Assembly: GCF_023380025.1 (NCBI RefSeq)
Contig: NZ_CP097253.1
Coordinates: 2,761,001-2,825,000 of the forward strand
Direction: 5' to 3'
DNA from: Sphingomonas glaciei
GTDB lineage: Bacteria; Pseudomonadota; Alphaproteobacteria; Sphingomonadales; Sphingomonadaceae
DNA: 64,000 bases
Shown here: one piece after another, positions 9,586 through 24,680 of the stretch
Position numbering within the stretch: position 1 is the first letter of the stretch
How the letters are laid out: every line of letters begins with the position of its first letter
Notes under the pieces: model-generated
What the model was told of the DNA's origin: nothing
Database searches by the model: none
What the model saw: the letters and a program-made list of their open reading frames with translations, nothing else
Translations under genes and position numbers: made by a program

Positions 9586-11110
9586 ATGCGGCTGGCCGTC
9601 TGGACCTATGAAGGACCGCCGCATGTCGGGGCGATGCGGGTCGCCACCGCCATGCGCGGCGTCCACTATGTGCTCCACGCGCCGCAGGGCGACACCTACG
9701 CCGACCTCTTGTTCACGATGATCGAGCGCCGCGGCGAGCGGCCGCCGGTGACCTATACCACCTTCCAGGCGCGCGACCTCGGCGGCGATACGGCCGAGCT
9801 GTTCAAGACCGCCGCGAAGCAGGCCTATGATCGCTTCCAGCCCGAACTGATGATCGTCGGCTCGTCCTGCACCGCCGAACTGATCCAGGACGATCCCGGC
9901 GGTCTTGCGGGCACCCTCGGCCTGCCATGCCCGGTCGTCCCGCTCGAGCTTCCTAGCTACAGCCGCAAGGAGCATTGGGGCGCCTCCGAGACCTTCTACC
10001 AGATCGTCCGCGCGCTCTGCCCGGCGGGTGTGCCGACCCCGCCGCGCGATCGGATCAGCGCCAACATCCTCGGCCCCGCGGCGCTCGGCTTCCGTCACCG
10101 CGACGACGTGCGCGAGGTCACCCGGATCCTCGAATTGCTCGGGATCGAGGTCAACATGGTCGCCCCGCTCGGCGCAGCGCCCTCCGACATCCGCCGCCTG
10201 CCCGACGCCCGCTTCAACATCTGCCTCTACCCCGAGATCGGCGACGAGGCCGCGCGCTATCTCGAAAAGCAGGGCCAGCCCTGCATCCGCACCGTTCCGA
10301 TCGGTGTCGCCGCCACCATCCGCTTCATCGAGGAAGTGGCGGCGCTGGCCGGGGTCGATCCCGCACCGGCCCTGAACCATCCCGATCTGCGCATGCCGTG
10401 GTGGAGCCGGTCGGTCGATTCGACCTATCTCACCGGCAAGCGGGTCTTCATCTTCGGCGACGGCACCCACGCCGTCGCCGCCGCCCGCGTCGCCGCGCAC
10501 GAGCTCGGTTTCACCGTCTGCGGCCTCGGCTGTTTCAACCGCGAATTCGCCCGCGACGTTCGCACGCTGGCTGCCGAGCTGGGCCTCGAAGCACTGATCA
10601 CCGACGACCACCTCGAGGTCGAGGAAGCGATTGCCGCCGCCCAGCCCGAGCTGGTGCTCGGTACGCAAATGGAGCGCCACACCGCCAAGCGGCTCGGCAT
10701 TCCCTGCGCCGTCATCTCGGCCCCGGTCCACGTCCAGGACTTCCCCGCCCGCCACTCGCCCCAGATGGGGATCGAAGGCGCGAACGTGCTGTTCGACAGC
10801 TGGGTCCATCCGCTGGTCATGGGGCTGGAAGAGCATCTCCTGACGATGTTCCGCGACGATCCGGAATTCCACGACGAGGCCGGCGCCAGCCACCTCGGCG
10901 GCCATGGCGCAATCGCTTCGACTCCCGATCCCGAACCCGCTTTGCCATCGGCAGAAGTCGTCAGCGGCTGGACCGCCGAGGCCGAGGCCGAATTGCGCAA
11001 GATCCCCTTCTTCGTCCGCGGCAAGGCGCGCCGCAACACCGAGGCGTTCGCCGCCAGCCACGGCCTCGCCACGGTCGAGCTCGCCACCCTCTACGAGGCG
11101 AAGGCGCATT

Positions 11111-11121
<11 letters not shown>
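9586..11121 (+). CDS. bchB: Dark-operative protochlorophyllide reductase subunit BchB
   Basis: 511 residues, full length. Asp36 (APQGD), the unusual aspartate ligand of the shared NB cluster, is present, as is Cys in [11 protein letters not shown]. The C-terminal ~50 residues (from about [21 protein letters not shown]) are the small helical domain conserved in BchB/ChlB and BchZ. It pairs with BchN to bind and reduce protochlorophyllide. It starts 3 nt after bchN, and its 3' end overlaps bchH by 11 bp. A long open frame on the opposite strand here is a shadow caused by high GC. Confidence 0.97.
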
Positions 11122-16264
<5,143 letters not shown>

Positions 16265-16268
<4 letters not shown>

Positions 16269-17689
16269 GCGGACGCGCCCTCAGCCCCGATATGTGGACC
16301 CGGGTGGCGACCGCCTGGCTGCCATTCGCGGACGGGGCAAGCGCCGAACTTCCGCTTGGCCGGCTGCTTCGCCTGTCCTTGTTCCAGGTCAGCGCCGGGA
16401 TGACCGCGGCGCTGCTCAGTGGCACGCTAAACCGCGTGCTGATCGTCGAGCTCGGGGTCAGCTCGGGCCTGGTCGCGGCGTTGATCGCCATCCCGCTGCT
16501 GCTGGCGCCGTTCCGCGCGTTCATCGGGCATCGTTCCGACCATCATCGCTCGGTGCTCGGCTGGCGGCGGGTCCCCTACCTCTGGTTCGGGACGCTGCTG
16601 CAGTTCGGCGGGCTGGCGCTGATGCCCTTCGCGCTGCTGATCCTGTCGACTGAGCAGGGCAGGGCACTGGGCCTCGCCGCCTCGGGCTTTGCCTTCCTGC
16701 TCACCGGCGCTGGTCTCCATGTCGCGCAGACCGCCGGGTTGGCGCTGGTCGCCGACCTCGCGCCCGAAGACCGCCGGCCGCGCGCGGTCGCCCTTCTCTA
16801 TGTCATGCTGCTGCTTGGAACGATGGTCAGCGCGCTGGTGATCGGCGCTGCGCTCGCCGACTTCTCCGCCACGAGGCTGGTGCAGGTGATCCAGGGCGCC
16901 GCGCTCGCCGCCCTGCTTCTCAACATCGCCGCTTCGTGGAAACAGGAAAGCCGCCGCTCGCGTGCCGAGATCGCGCACCAATCCCCCGCGCCCGCGTTCG
17001 GGGAGATGTGGGCACGGCTGATGGGTGAGGACAACAGCCGCCGCCTGCTGCTGTCGGTCGGGCTCGGCACCGCCGCCTTCACCATGCAGGATGTTCTGCT
17101 CGAGCCTTATGGCGGCGAGATCCTCGGCCTCGCCGTCGGCGTCACCACCTCGCTGACGGCGCTTTGGGCGCTCGGCGCGCTTTGCGGCTTCGCGCTGGCG
17201 GGCGCCCGGCTCGCACGGGGCAGCGAACCGCATCGCCTGGCGGGCTTCGGCTGCGTCGCCGGCCTCGCCGCCTTCACCCTCGTCATCTTCGCCGCGCCCG
17301 CGTCTAATCCCTTCCTGCTGATGGCGGGCGCGGCGTTGATCGGGTTCGGCGGCGGACTGTTCATGGTCGGGACTTTGGTCGCCGCCATGACCCTTGCGCA
17401 GCGCTCGCCATCGGGCCTCGCGCTCGGCGCGTGGGGTGCGGTGCAGGCGTCCGCCGCCGGGGCTGCCATTCTTCTGGGCGGGATCGCGCGCGATGCGATC
17501 GCCGCAACCGCCACCGCCGGTCAGCTCGGCGAGACCCTGGCGGTCCGGGCGACCGGCTACGGCGCCGTCTACACCGCCGAAATCGTGCTCCTGCTGCTGA
17601 CAATCGCGGTCCTCGGACCGCTCGTGCGTGCCCAGACCACCCCGACCGATACCACCCCGCGCTTCGGCCTGGCTCATTTCCCGAGCTGA
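16265..17689 (+). CDS. lhaA: Light-harvesting 1 assembly protein LhaA (PucC family)
   Basis: 474 residues with about 12 membrane segments; PucC/LhaA family of the MFS fold. Family landmarks are LLRLSLFQVSAGMTAALLSGTLNRV near the N-terminus and FTMQDVLLEPYGGEILGL in the middle. LhaA is needed for LH1 assembly in Rhodobacter, probably handling bacteriochlorophyll delivery near PufA/PufB. It is a paralog of ORF428 at 3085-4401. The GTG start at 16265 overlaps the bchM stop. It precedes puhA by 21 nt, the standard bchM-lhaA-puhA order. Confidence 0.94.
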
Positions 17690-17710
17690 AGAGAGAAGGA
17701 CAAGGACGCC

Positions 17711-18490
17711 ATGCACCCCGAAATCATCGTCGGCCGGCTCGATGTCGCAGAACTCGTCTTCTACGCCTTCGTGGGCTTCTTCGTCGCGCTCGTTTTCTAC
17801 CTGCGCCGCGAAGACCGGCGCGAGGGCTATCCGCTGGAAGATGCGGTGACCGGACGGGTCGACAGCGCATGGGGGCCGCTTACCGCCTCGACCTACAAGC
17901 GCTTCAAGCTGCCGTTCGATCGCGGCTATGCGACCACCCCGTCGCAGGGTCGCGAGCCGGTCGAGCTGGTCGGCGCCAAGCCCTTCGCGCGCTTCCCCGG
18001 CGCGCCCTATGTTCCGACCGGCGATCCGCTGGTCGACGGCGTCGGCCCCGCCGCCTGGGTCAAGCGCGCCGACTATCCCGACCAGGACATGGAAGGGCGG
18101 CTGCGGATCGTTCCCCTCAGCAGCGACGATCACTGGTCGATCGCGCGTGAGGATCCGAACCTGGTCGGGATGACCGTCACCGGCGCCGACTACAAGGTCG
18201 CGGGTACCATCACCGATGTGTGGATCGACCGATCCGACCATCTCGTACGCTATGTTGACGTTGCGCTGGAAGGCGGCGGACGGACGGTCCAGGTCCCGTT
18301 CCTGATGGGCACGGTGAAGCGCTCGCGCCGCCAATTTCACGTCGACGCGATCAGCGCCGAGCAGTTCGGCCGTGCGCCGGTGCTCGCCACCGCCGGCCAG
18401 ATCACCCGCCGCGAAGAGGACCAGCTGGTCGGCTATTTCGGCGGCGGCTACCTCTATGGGCTGCCCGGCCGCACGGAGCCTTTGCTGTGA
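17711..18490 (+). CDS. puhA: Photosynthetic reaction centre H subunit PuhA
   Basis: 259 residues: a short periplasmic N-terminus, one transmembrane helix (about residues 13-31, AELVFYAFVGFFVALVFYL), then a cytoplasmic domain with the conserved KRFKLPFDRG and YPDQDMEGRLRIVPL segments and a PRC-barrel core. It caps the cytoplasmic face of PufL/PufM and shapes proton delivery to the secondary quinone. A ribosome site (AGAGAAGGA) lies about 12 nt upstream of the ATG. Its 3' end overlaps puhB by 4 nt (GTGA), continuing the operon. Confidence 0.97.
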   Translation: MHPEIIVGRLDVAELVFYAFVGFFVALVFYLRREDRREGYPLEDAVTGRVDSAWGPLTASTYKRFKLPFDRGYATTPSQGREPVELVGAKPFARFPGAPYVPTGDPLVDGVGPAAWVKRADYPDQDMEGRLRIVPLSSDDHWSIAREDPNLVGMTVTGADYKVAGTITDVWIDRSDHLVRYVDVALEGGGRTVQVPFLMGTVKRSRRQFHVDAISAEQFGRAPVLATAGQITRREEDQLVGYFGGGYLYGLPGRTEPLL

Positions 18491-19128
18491 GTGGTCTTCT
18501 CGCCGATCAGCTCAACGGCCTCCCGGCCCCGCTTCCGCCGGGTGAGGCGATCGTCTGGCAGGGGCGTCCCGACGCCGGCCGCCTGCTGCAGGAAGCCTTC
18601 CACGCCCGTGCGGTCGCTTTCTATTTCGTGGTGCTGAGCGCGGCCGGGCTGTTGATGGGCAGCGTCACCGGCGCCTTGCTGACCGTCGGCGCCGGCGCGA
18701 TCTGCCTTGGCGTGCTGGCGATGCTCGCCCGCGCTTCGGCCCGCACCAGCGTCTACACCCTGACCGACCGCCGACTGGTGCTGCGGGTCGGGATGGCTCT
18801 GCCGATGCACTTTAATCTGCCGCTCAAGCAGGTCGAGGCCGCCGACCTCCGGCTGGCCGCGGATGGGAGCGGGGACATTGCGCTCCGCCTCGCCGGCAAC
18901 GGCCGGATCGCCTGGGCCTTGCTGTGGCCGCATGTCCGCCCGTGGCGCACCCGCAATCCCGAGCCGATGCTGCGCGCGGTTCCGGACGCCGAAACCGTCG
19001 CGCGCCTGCTCCATCAATGCTGCGCCGCGCTGGTCGAGGTTGAGGCCGACGCTCCGGCACCCGTTCAAGCCCGGCCCGTGCGTCGCCCTGCACGTATCGC
19101 TGCCCAGCCTGCAGGGGTCGCGGCATGA
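18487..19128 (+). CDS. puhB: Photosynthetic complex assembly protein PuhB
   Basis: 213 residues with a PH-like (bPH2) core: an LPPGEAIVWQGRP opening, two hydrophobic segments (about 42-58 and 62-78), and TLTDRRLVLRVG. PuhB assists reaction-centre assembly in Rhodobacter capsulatus. The GTG start overlaps the puhA stop; the ATGA at its end starts puhC. The C-terminal ~25 residues are Ala/Pro/Arg-rich and poorly conserved. Confidence 0.92.
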   Translation: MSGLLADQLNGLPAPLPPGEAIVWQGRPDAGRLLQEAFHARAVAFYFVVLSAAGLLMGSVTGALLTVGAGAICLGVLAMLARASARTSVYTLTDRRLVLRVGMALPMHFNLPLKQVEAADLRLAADGSGDIALRLAGNGRIAWALLWPHVRPWRTRNPEPMLRAVPDAETVARLLHQCCAALVEVEADAPAPVQARPVRRPARIAAQPAGVAA

Positions 19129-19607
19129 TCGACGATCACAGCCACGAGAACATGGTTCCTCCGGCCGCACTCAAGGCCGCCGTCGCGCTGGTCGGCTTTT
19201 CCCTGCTGCTAGTGGCCGGGGTCCGGGTCGGCGCGGTGTCGCCGACCGCTAATCCCTCGCAGATCCGGGCCGAAGCGGGGCTCCGTCCCACCGCCGAGCG
19301 CCAACTGCGCTTTGCCGACACCGCCGACGGCCATGTGCTCGTTTCCGATGCGACGACCGGCAAGGAAGTCGCCACGATCGGTGCGGAGGGAAGCGGCTTC
19401 ATCCGCGGCGTCATGCGCGGCTTGGCGCGTGAGCGGCGCCAGCACGGGGAAGGGGCGACAGCCCCATTCCGGCTGTCGGCCTGGCCGAATGGCGGGCTGA
19501 CGCTGAGCGACGATACCACCGGCCGGGTGATCGAGCTCGGCTCGTTCGGACCCTCCAACCGCGCCGCCTTTGCGCATTTCCTCGTCACCGGGAGCAAAGC
19601 CTCGTGA
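19125..19607 (+). CDS. puhC: Photosynthetic complex assembly protein PuhC
   Basis: 160 residues: a short cytoplasmic N-terminus (DDHSHENMVPPAAL), one membrane helix (about 18-38) and a periplasmic domain ending in FRLSAWPNGGLTLSD, the conserved PuhC/PufC-assembly signature. PuhC helps organise LH1 around the reaction centre. It is coupled by ATGA to puhB, and its stop overlaps a GTG that starts the next small gene. Confidence 0.9.
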   Translation: MIDDHSHENMVPPAALKAAVALVGFSLLLVAGVRVGAVSPTANPSQIRAEAGLRPTAERQLRFADTADGHVLVSDATTGKEVATIGAEGSGFIRGVMRGLARERRQHGEGATAPFRLSAWPNGGLTLSDDTTGRVIELGSFGPSNRAAFAHFLVTGSKAS

Positions 19608-19900
19608 GCCTGTTCTGCGCCGCCCGCTTCGACACGCCGTGCCGCATCGCGGTCCAGCACGATCCCGACGCGCTGCACGCGCATCTCGAACTGCCTGACG
19701 GGCTCGAGATGGGCCCGGGCGACCGCATCACCGTGCACGGCGCGCCGGTTGTCGTCCCCTTCGGCCAGAGCCTGACCATCGACCGCACCGCCACGGTCGA
19801 GGTGGCGGGGCCGCTGCGCCGGGCCTGGACCCGGCTGACCGCGCATTTCGAGATGTCCGAACTCTACGAAGTCAGCTTTTCGCCCGGGAGGCTCGCATGA
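19604..19900 (+). CDS. Small conserved hypothetical between puhC and acsF
   Basis: 98 residues, no signal peptide or membrane helix. It begins [20 protein letters not shown] and continues as a predicted small beta-rich soluble protein ([33 protein letters not shown]). The GTG start overlaps puhC by GTGA, and the stop overlaps the acsF ATG by ATGA, so it is translated with its neighbours. A small gene of unknown function occurs at this position in many purple bacterial clusters. A role in AcsF function or complex assembly is a guess from location only. Confidence 0.8.
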   Translation: MSLFCAARFDTPCRIAVQHDPDALHAHLELPDGLEMGPGDRITVHGAPVVVPFGQSLTIDRTATVEVAGPLRRAWTRLTAHFEMSELYEVSFSPGRLA

Positions 19901-20940
19901 ACGCGCATGCCCATATCAAGACGTCGAACGAGTCGCTCGCCAAGGCGTGCGAGGACACGGTGCTTTCCCCGCGTTTCTACACCACCGATTTCGCCGCGCT
20001 GGACCGCATCGACGTGTCGTCGGTGCGCGCCGAATGGGACGCGCTGATGGCCGACTTCGACCGCGACGAAAACAAGCGTCACTTCAAGCGGACCGAGGAT
20101 TTCGAAGGCGTGCTGGAGGGCTTGCCCGCGCCGCTGCGCCGTGAGTTCATCGACTTCCTGGTCAGCTCACTGACCAGCGAATTCTCGGGCTGCGTACTCT
20201 ACGCCGAGATTGCCAAGCGGGTCACCAACCCGGACATGAAGAAGCTGTTCAAGACACTGGCCCGCGACGAGAGCCGGCACGCCGGCTTCATCAACGAAAC
20301 GCTCAAGGATGCCGGCCTCGGGATCGACCTCGGCTTCCTGACAAAGACCAAGAAATACACTCACTTCCGGCCCAAGTTCATCTTCTATGCCGTCTATCTG
20401 TCGGAGAAGATCGGCTACGCCCGCTATATCGCCATCTATCGCCAGCTTGAGCGCCATCCCGAGCTTCGCTTCCACCCGATCTTCAGCTGGTTCGAACGCT
20501 GGTGCCAGGACGAATTCCGCCATGGCGAGGCCTTCGCCATGCTGATGCGCGCTGACCCGAAGCTGCTGACCGGCGTCAACAAGCTGTGGATCCGCTTCTT
20601 CCTGCTGTCGGTCTACGCCACCATGTACGTCCGCGATCACGGCCGGCCCGAATTCCACAAGGCGATCGGCGTCAACCCGACCGACTATGATTACCAGGTA
20701 TTCCACATCTGCAATCAGATCAGCCGCCAGGTATTCCCGGTAGAGCTTCCGATCGACGACCCGCGCTTCCGTGCCGCGATGGAGCAATTGCGCGTCAGCC
20801 ACGACAAGCTGTCGGCCCGCCGCGGCCTGGCCCGGATCCCGCACCTGATCGGCGCTGGCATCGCCTTTGCGCGGATGTATTTCCTTCGTCCCGCCAGCCA
20901 TGCCTTGCCCGCCACGGTCCGGTTGCAGCCGGCCTGGTGA
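19897..20940 (+). CDS. acsF: Aerobic Mg-protoporphyrin IX monomethyl ester cyclase AcsF
   Basis: 347 residues, di-iron ferritin-like enzyme. Iron-binding motifs are visible: ExxH-type in RDESRHAGF (about residue 127) and [10 protein letters not shown] (about 206), each paired with an upstream glutamate helix. It builds ring E from Mg-protoporphyrin monomethyl ester using O2. No radical-SAM BchE is present in this window, so pigment synthesis here depends on oxygen at this step, as expected of an aerobic phototroph. It overlaps both neighbours by four bases. Confidence 0.97.
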   Translation: MNAHAHIKTSNESLAKACEDTVLSPRFYTTDFAALDRIDVSSVRAEWDALMADFDRDENKRHFKRTEDFEGVLEGLPAPLRREFIDFLVSSLTSEFSGCVLYAEIAKRVTNPDMKKLFKTLARDESRHAGFINETLKDAGLGIDLGFLTKTKKYTHFRPKFIFYAVYLSEKIGYARYIAIYRQLERHPELRFHPIFSWFERWCQDEFRHGEAFAMLMRADPKLLTGVNKLWIRFFLLSVYATMYVRDHGRPEFHKAIGVNPTDYDYQVFHICNQISRQVFPVELPIDDPRFRAAMEQLRVSHDKLSARRGLARIPHLIGAGIAFARMYFLRPASHALPATVRLQPAW

Positions 20941-21716
20941 CCCTCGACAACCACCTTCTGCCCGCAGCAGCGGTCCTCCTCGCCTGGTTCTCGAGCACGG
21001 GACTGGTCGTGTGGATGGTCCACCGCCCCCGCGCCACCTATCGCGGGGCGATGCTGTGGACCTCGCTGACGGCGATTGTCGGCGTGGCCGTGGTCGCCGC
21101 AACCCGGCATGACGGTAGCGCCTTTGGCACCTACGCCGCAGCGCTCGCCGCGCTCGCGATCTGGGGTTGGCAGGAGTTCGCCTTCCTGACTGGAGCGGCG
21201 GCCGGACCGCGTCGCATCGCCGCGGACCGTGACGTCACCGGGGCGCCCCGTTTTCTTCAGGCTACTGCTGCGCTGCTGTGGCATGAACTTGCCCTCGCCG
21301 CGCTGCTGGCGCTGCTCGTCACGCTATGCTGGGGAATGGCGAATACAACAGGAGCGGCGGTGTTCGGGCTGCTGTTCGTTCTTCGCCTCGCCGCCAAGCT
21401 CGCCATCTTCAGCGGGGTGCCCAATTTGACGGACGAATTGCTCCCGGCCCAGCTTCACCACCTCCGGAGTTATTACGGACCGCGGCGGATGAGCCTGACG
21501 CTGATCGTCATGCTGGCGGCCAGCCTGGCGCTGTCCGTGTGGCTTGCCGGCCGGGCGCTCGCCAGCGACGCTGCTGCCGCGCCCAGCCTAGTGTTCGCTC
21601 TTGCGGCCCTCGGCACGCTCGAGCTGCTCTTTCTCGCTCTTCCGGTTCGCGACGGCGCCTTGTGGCGCTGGGCTCGGCCGGCACCACCGACTGTACGCGC
21701 CGCGGAACCGGCCTAG
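20937..21716 (+). CDS. puhE: Photosynthetic complex assembly protein PuhE (DUF3623)
   Basis: 259 residues with about seven hydrophobic segments. The family pattern shows in [34 protein letters not shown] and the loop [23 protein letters not shown]. PuhE affects reaction-centre and pigment levels in Rhodobacter capsulatus; the mechanism is unknown. The GTG start at 20937 overlaps acsF (GTGA). It ends 12 nt before hemA. Confidence 0.93.
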   Translation: MTLDNHLLPAAAVLLAWFSSTGLVVWMVHRPRATYRGAMLWTSLTAIVGVAVVAATRHDGSAFGTYAAALAALAIWGWQEFAFLTGAAAGPRRIAADRDVTGAPRFLQATAALLWHELALAALLALLVTLCWGMANTTGAAVFGLLFVLRLAAKLAIFSGVPNLTDELLPAQLHHLRSYYGPRRMSLTLIVMLAASLALSVWLAGRALASDAAAAPSLVFALAALGTLELLFLALPVRDGALWRWARPAPPTVRAAEPA

Positions 21717-21728
21717 GGGGGATAAGCC

Positions 21729-22949
21729 ATGGACTATGAAGCTTTTTTCACCGAGGCGCTGGACGAGCTGAAAGGCGAGGGGCGTTATCGCATCTTCGCC
21801 GAGCTGGAGCGCCGCGCGGGCTCCTACCCCAGGGCCCGTCGCCATGGCGTGGACGGCCCTGACGAGGTCACTGTCTGGTGCTCGAACGATTATCTCGGCA
21901 TGGGCCAGCATCCCAAGGTGCTGGACGCGATCCACGACACGCTGGACCGCTGCGGGGCGGGGGCCGGGGGCACGCGCAACATCGCCGGCACCACGCACCA
22001 GCATGTCTGCCTGGAGCGCGAGCTCGCCGACCTTCACGGGAAGGAATCGGCACTGCTGTTCACCTCGGGCTACGTGTCCAACTGGGCAGCGCTCGGGACG
22101 CTTGGCGCCAGGATCCCCAACCTCGTCATCCTCTCGGACGCCGGCAACCACGCCTCGATGATCGAGGGGATCCGTCACAGCCGGGCCGAGCGGCAGGTGT
22201 TCGCGCACAACGACTGGCGCGACCTCGACCGGCGGCTGGCGGCGCTGCCCAAGGACCAGCCCAAGCTGGTCGCGTTCGAGAGCGTCTATTCGATGGACGG
22301 CGACATCGCGCCGATCGCCGAGATCCTCGACGTGTGCGAGGCGCACGGCGCGATGAGCTATATCGACGAGGTCCACGCGGTCGGCCTGTACGGGCAGCGC
22401 GGCGGGGGCATCGCCGAGCGCGAAGGGCTGATGGACCGGATCACGGTGATCGAGGGAACGCTCGGCAAGGCGTTCGGCGTGCTGGGCGGCTATATCGCAG
22501 CGTCGGCGGCCCTGTGCGACTTCGTGCGCAGCTTCTCGAGCGGTTTCATCTTCACCACCGCGCTTCCGCCGGCGCTGGCGGCCGGGGCGGCGGCGAGCAT
22601 CCGCCACCTCAAGGAAAGCGCCGTTGAGCGGCAGGGCCAGCAGGACCGGGTAGCGACGGTCCGCGCGCGGCTGAAGGCGGTCGGCATTCCGGTGATGGAC
22701 AATGACAGCCACATCATCCCGGTGATGGTCGGCAACCCGATGCACTGCAAGCAGATCAGCGACTGGCTGCTGGAGGAGTATGGGATCTACGTCCAGCCGA
22801 TCAACTATCCCACCGTTCCGCGCGGGACCGAGCGGCTGCGCATCACGCCTTCGCCGGTGCATACCGCCGAGGACGTCGACCGGCTGGTCGAGGCGCTGAG
22901 CGAGATCTGGTCGCGCTGCGCGCTGAGCCGGGTGGCGGTCGCCGCCTGA
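21729..22949 (+). CDS. hemA: 5-aminolevulinate synthase HemA
   Basis: 406 residues, full-length class II PLP-dependent aminotransferase fold. Visible are [15 protein letters not shown] near the N-terminus, [11 protein letters not shown], the [13 protein letters not shown]-contact motif and the Schiff-base lysine in GTLGKAFG. It condenses glycine and succinyl-CoA to 5-aminolevulinate, feeding heme and bacteriochlorophyll. As the last gene of the bchF-puh operon it ties precursor supply to pigment-gene expression. A GGGGGAT ribosome site lies about 9 nt upstream. A hairpin terminator follows at 22980. Confidence 0.97.
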   Translation: MDYEAFFTEALDELKGEGRYRIFAELERRAGSYPRARRHGVDGPDEVTVWCSNDYLGMGQHPKVLDAIHDTLDRCGAGAGGTRNIAGTTHQHVCLERELADLHGKESALLFTSGYVSNWAALGTLGARIPNLVILSDAGNHASMIEGIRHSRAERQVFAHNDWRDLDRRLAALPKDQPKLVAFESVYSMDGDIAPIAEILDVCEAHGAMSYIDEVHAVGLYGQRGGGIAEREGLMDRITVIEGTLGKAFGVLGGYIAASAALCDFVRSFSSGFIFTTALPPALAAGAAASIRHLKESAVERQGQQDRVATVRARLKAVGIPVMDNDSHIIPVMVGNPMHCKQISDWLLEEYGIYVQPINYPTVPRGTERLRITPSPVHTAEDVDRLVEALSEIWSRCALSRVAVAA

Positions 22950-22979
22950 CCGCCAAGGTCACAATGGTCGCGAAGTTCA

Positions 22980-23023
22980 CAAAGGGCGGGGGTGCCGGGC
23001 GGCAGCCTCGCCCTTTGCTTTTG
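22980..23023 (+). terminator. Rho-independent-like terminator after hemA
   Basis: A perfect 9-bp stem CAAAGGGCG / CGCCCTTTG (22980-22988 and 23009-23017) encloses a smaller TGCC/GGCA hairpin and is followed by CTTTTG. It ends the plus-strand operon 7805-22949. The rest of the 241-bp gap up to 23191 shows no gene and no TGT-N12-ACA box. Confidence 0.7.
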
Positions 23024-23190
23024 AATCCCCGTTGTCGCAGTCCGTCGGTCCGACGAACCGAACCTATATGGCACGCAGATGCCGTGTAGGACAGCCCGGC
23101 CGAGCCTTACCGGCTTTAGGTGAGGAGGGACCCCGGCGGACGGCCGGACGTTGATTGCCGGACACCCGCGACATCAGAGCGAGAAGCGCC

Positions 23191-23394
23191 ATGAGCACGT
23201 CGGACTATCTGCCAGCGAACAACCTGTTCATCCTGATCGGGGTATTCGTGATCGTCCTGGTCGCGTTCCTGTGGTTCCTGCGCAAGCCTCAGAACCGCCA
23301 TCCGATGGAAGGCCCCAAGGGCGAGGCGCTCGACGAAAAGCGCGCGCAGGAGAATGCGCAGGGCGTCACCGACGTACCACCCACGCGCCGTTGA
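23191..23394 (+). CDS. Small single-pass membrane protein, hypothetical
   Basis: 67 residues: a polar N-terminus, one strong transmembrane helix (about residues 11-31, NLFILIGVFVIVLVAFLWFL), then RKPQNRHPMEGPKG and a charged tail. GAGAAG upstream of the ATG at 23191 is a fair ribosome site; a TTG twelve codons upstream is less likely. It stands alone between hemA's terminator and the convergent pufC. I do not recognise a family; location alone suggests a link to photosynthesis. Confidence 0.6.
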   Translation: MSTSDYLPANNLFILIGVFVIVLVAFLWFLRKPQNRHPMEGPKGEALDEKRAQENAQGVTDVPPTRR

Positions 23395-23485
23395 GGCGCG
23401 CCGCGCAATGATTTCACTGCGTCAGGCGACTGCACAAGTTTTGGCGTTCGACCGCGACAGCGGGAACGCTGCAGCTTCACCAGTT

Positions 23486-23515
23486 CAAAAAGGCACTGAG
23501 CACCTGCTTTCGCAG
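23486..23515 (-). terminator. Weak terminator candidate after pufC
   Basis: On the minus strand CCTGC-GAAA-GCAGG forms a stable tetraloop hairpin (23515-23502), followed eleven bases later by a run of five T (23490-23486). It lies 25-54 nt beyond the pufC stop, where the puf operon should end. The gap before the T-run makes the call uncertain. Confidence 0.35.
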
Positions 23516-23539
23516 GGGACCAGTCGGTAAAACGTCTGC

Positions 23540-24667
23540 TCAGCGCGCCGGCTGGTCGACCTTGTTGGGGGCGTTTGGCGGACTGATCTGACCCGTCATG
23601 GCAGCAGGCTGCTGCAAGGCGCGGACCACGCCCTGTTCCGCCGCCGTGCGGGGCTGCGAATTGTAGCCGGCCGGGCGCAGGTACGGATAATCCTTGATCA
23701 TCGACACGCCGCCCAGCGGCTTGTTCACGCCCTGGTGGCAGGTCAGGCAATTGACCTGCAGCGGGGCCCCGGTCGGCCCGAGACGGTTTGGCGGGAAGAC
23801 CCCGGCACGGGCCAGCGGGCTGATGTGCGAACCGTTGATGTCGCGCACCATTCGGATGCCGTACCAGGCGGTCGCCCGCTGCGCGCTCGACAGCGACCAG
23901 CTGCGGAAGCTCTGCGAATTGTGGCAGAAGGTACAGTTGACGCCGAGCGACTTCGACACGTGCATCATGATCGCATAACTGTTCTCGGCGTCGCGCGTGG
24001 TCAGCGGCTGGGTGCCGGGATAGGCGGTACTGGCGGCGACCCGGACGCTTTGCGCGTTGCCGCCAAGATATTCCTCGAACACGCCGGTCGGAAGCGAGGC
24101 ATAGCCGACGTTGGCGTCCGGGGTGTTCTGGCCGCGCTTCTGGCCGCGGATGGTCATCTTGTCGGCTGGCTTCTCGGGGCTCCAGACATATTCGGGCACC
24201 GGCTTCCCGCGGTGGCAGGTATAGCAGGTGACGCCGGTCTGGCCGGTGTGGTTGGACCATTGCGAGTTGAGCGACATGGTCATCTTCAGCATCTGCCGAG
24301 CGACCTTCTTGGTATAGACGCTGTCGTCCGCCATGTTCGCCGGATTGTGGCAATATTGGCAGTTGGCGGCGTCGCCCGCGACCCACAGGCTGATCGAGCT
24401 CATCAGATGGCCAAATTCCTCTTCGGAAAGGTTGTTCAGAACCTGGATGTTCTGGCCCTGCACCCGGGGTCCGGTCGAGGCCGCGGCCGACAGCGGATAG
24501 GGCGGCGCGGGAATCGCGGCGGCCGCCTTGATGCTGCTGACGTCGGTGATCTGGTCCATGCCGGTGCCGCGATAGCCGGTCTGCTGGCTGGCCTTCGATC
24601 CGAGCTCACAGCCCGACAGCGCGAGCAGCGGAAGGACACCGGTGAGGAGGGTGCGAGGGGTCGTCAT
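23540..24667 (-). CDS. pufC: Reaction-centre tetraheme cytochrome subunit PufC
   Basis: 375 residues; lipoprotein signal with the lipidated Cys20 (ALSGC), giving a membrane-tethered periplasmic cytochrome. Four CxxCH heme sites are present: 103-107, 148-152, 245-249 and 307-311, in the two-pair arrangement of PufC. It relays electrons from soluble or tethered carriers to the special pair of PufL/PufM. The start at 24667 gives the signal peptide; the open frame upstream belongs to the pufM shadow. It is last in crtF-bchCXYZ-pufBALMC, 13 nt after pufM. The tail after the last heme (~60 residues) is Pro/Gln-rich. Confidence 0.97.
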   Translation of the reverse strand: MTTPRTLLTGVLPLLALSGCELGSKASQQTGYRGTGMDQITDVSSIKAAAAIPAPPYPLSAAASTGPRVQGQNIQVLNNLSEEEFGHLMSSISLWVAGDAANCQYCHNPANMADDSVYTKKVARQMLKMTMSLNSQWSNHTGQTGVTCYTCHRGKPVPEYVWSPEKPADKMTIRGQKRGQNTPDANVGYASLPTGVFEEYLGGNAQSVRVAASTAYPGTQPLTTRDAENSYAIMMHVSKSLGVNCTFCHNSQSFRSWSLSSAQRATAWYGIRMVRDINGSHISPLARAGVFPPNRLGPTGAPLQVNCLTCHQGVNKPLGGVSMIKDYPYLRPAGYNSQPRTAAEQGVVRALQQPAAMTGQISPPNAPNKVDQPAR

Positions 24668-24680
24668 GGGAAGGCTCTCC

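Noticed and set aside
16427-18340. 637-codon minus-strand frame opposite lhaA and puhA
   Set aside because: Covers two well-conserved genes on the other strand and has charged repetitive composition; shadow ORF.
22950-23190. PpsR box or promoter in the hemA-to-23191 gap
   Set aside because: TGT triplets are present but none is followed by ACA at 12 bases; only the terminator is convincing.
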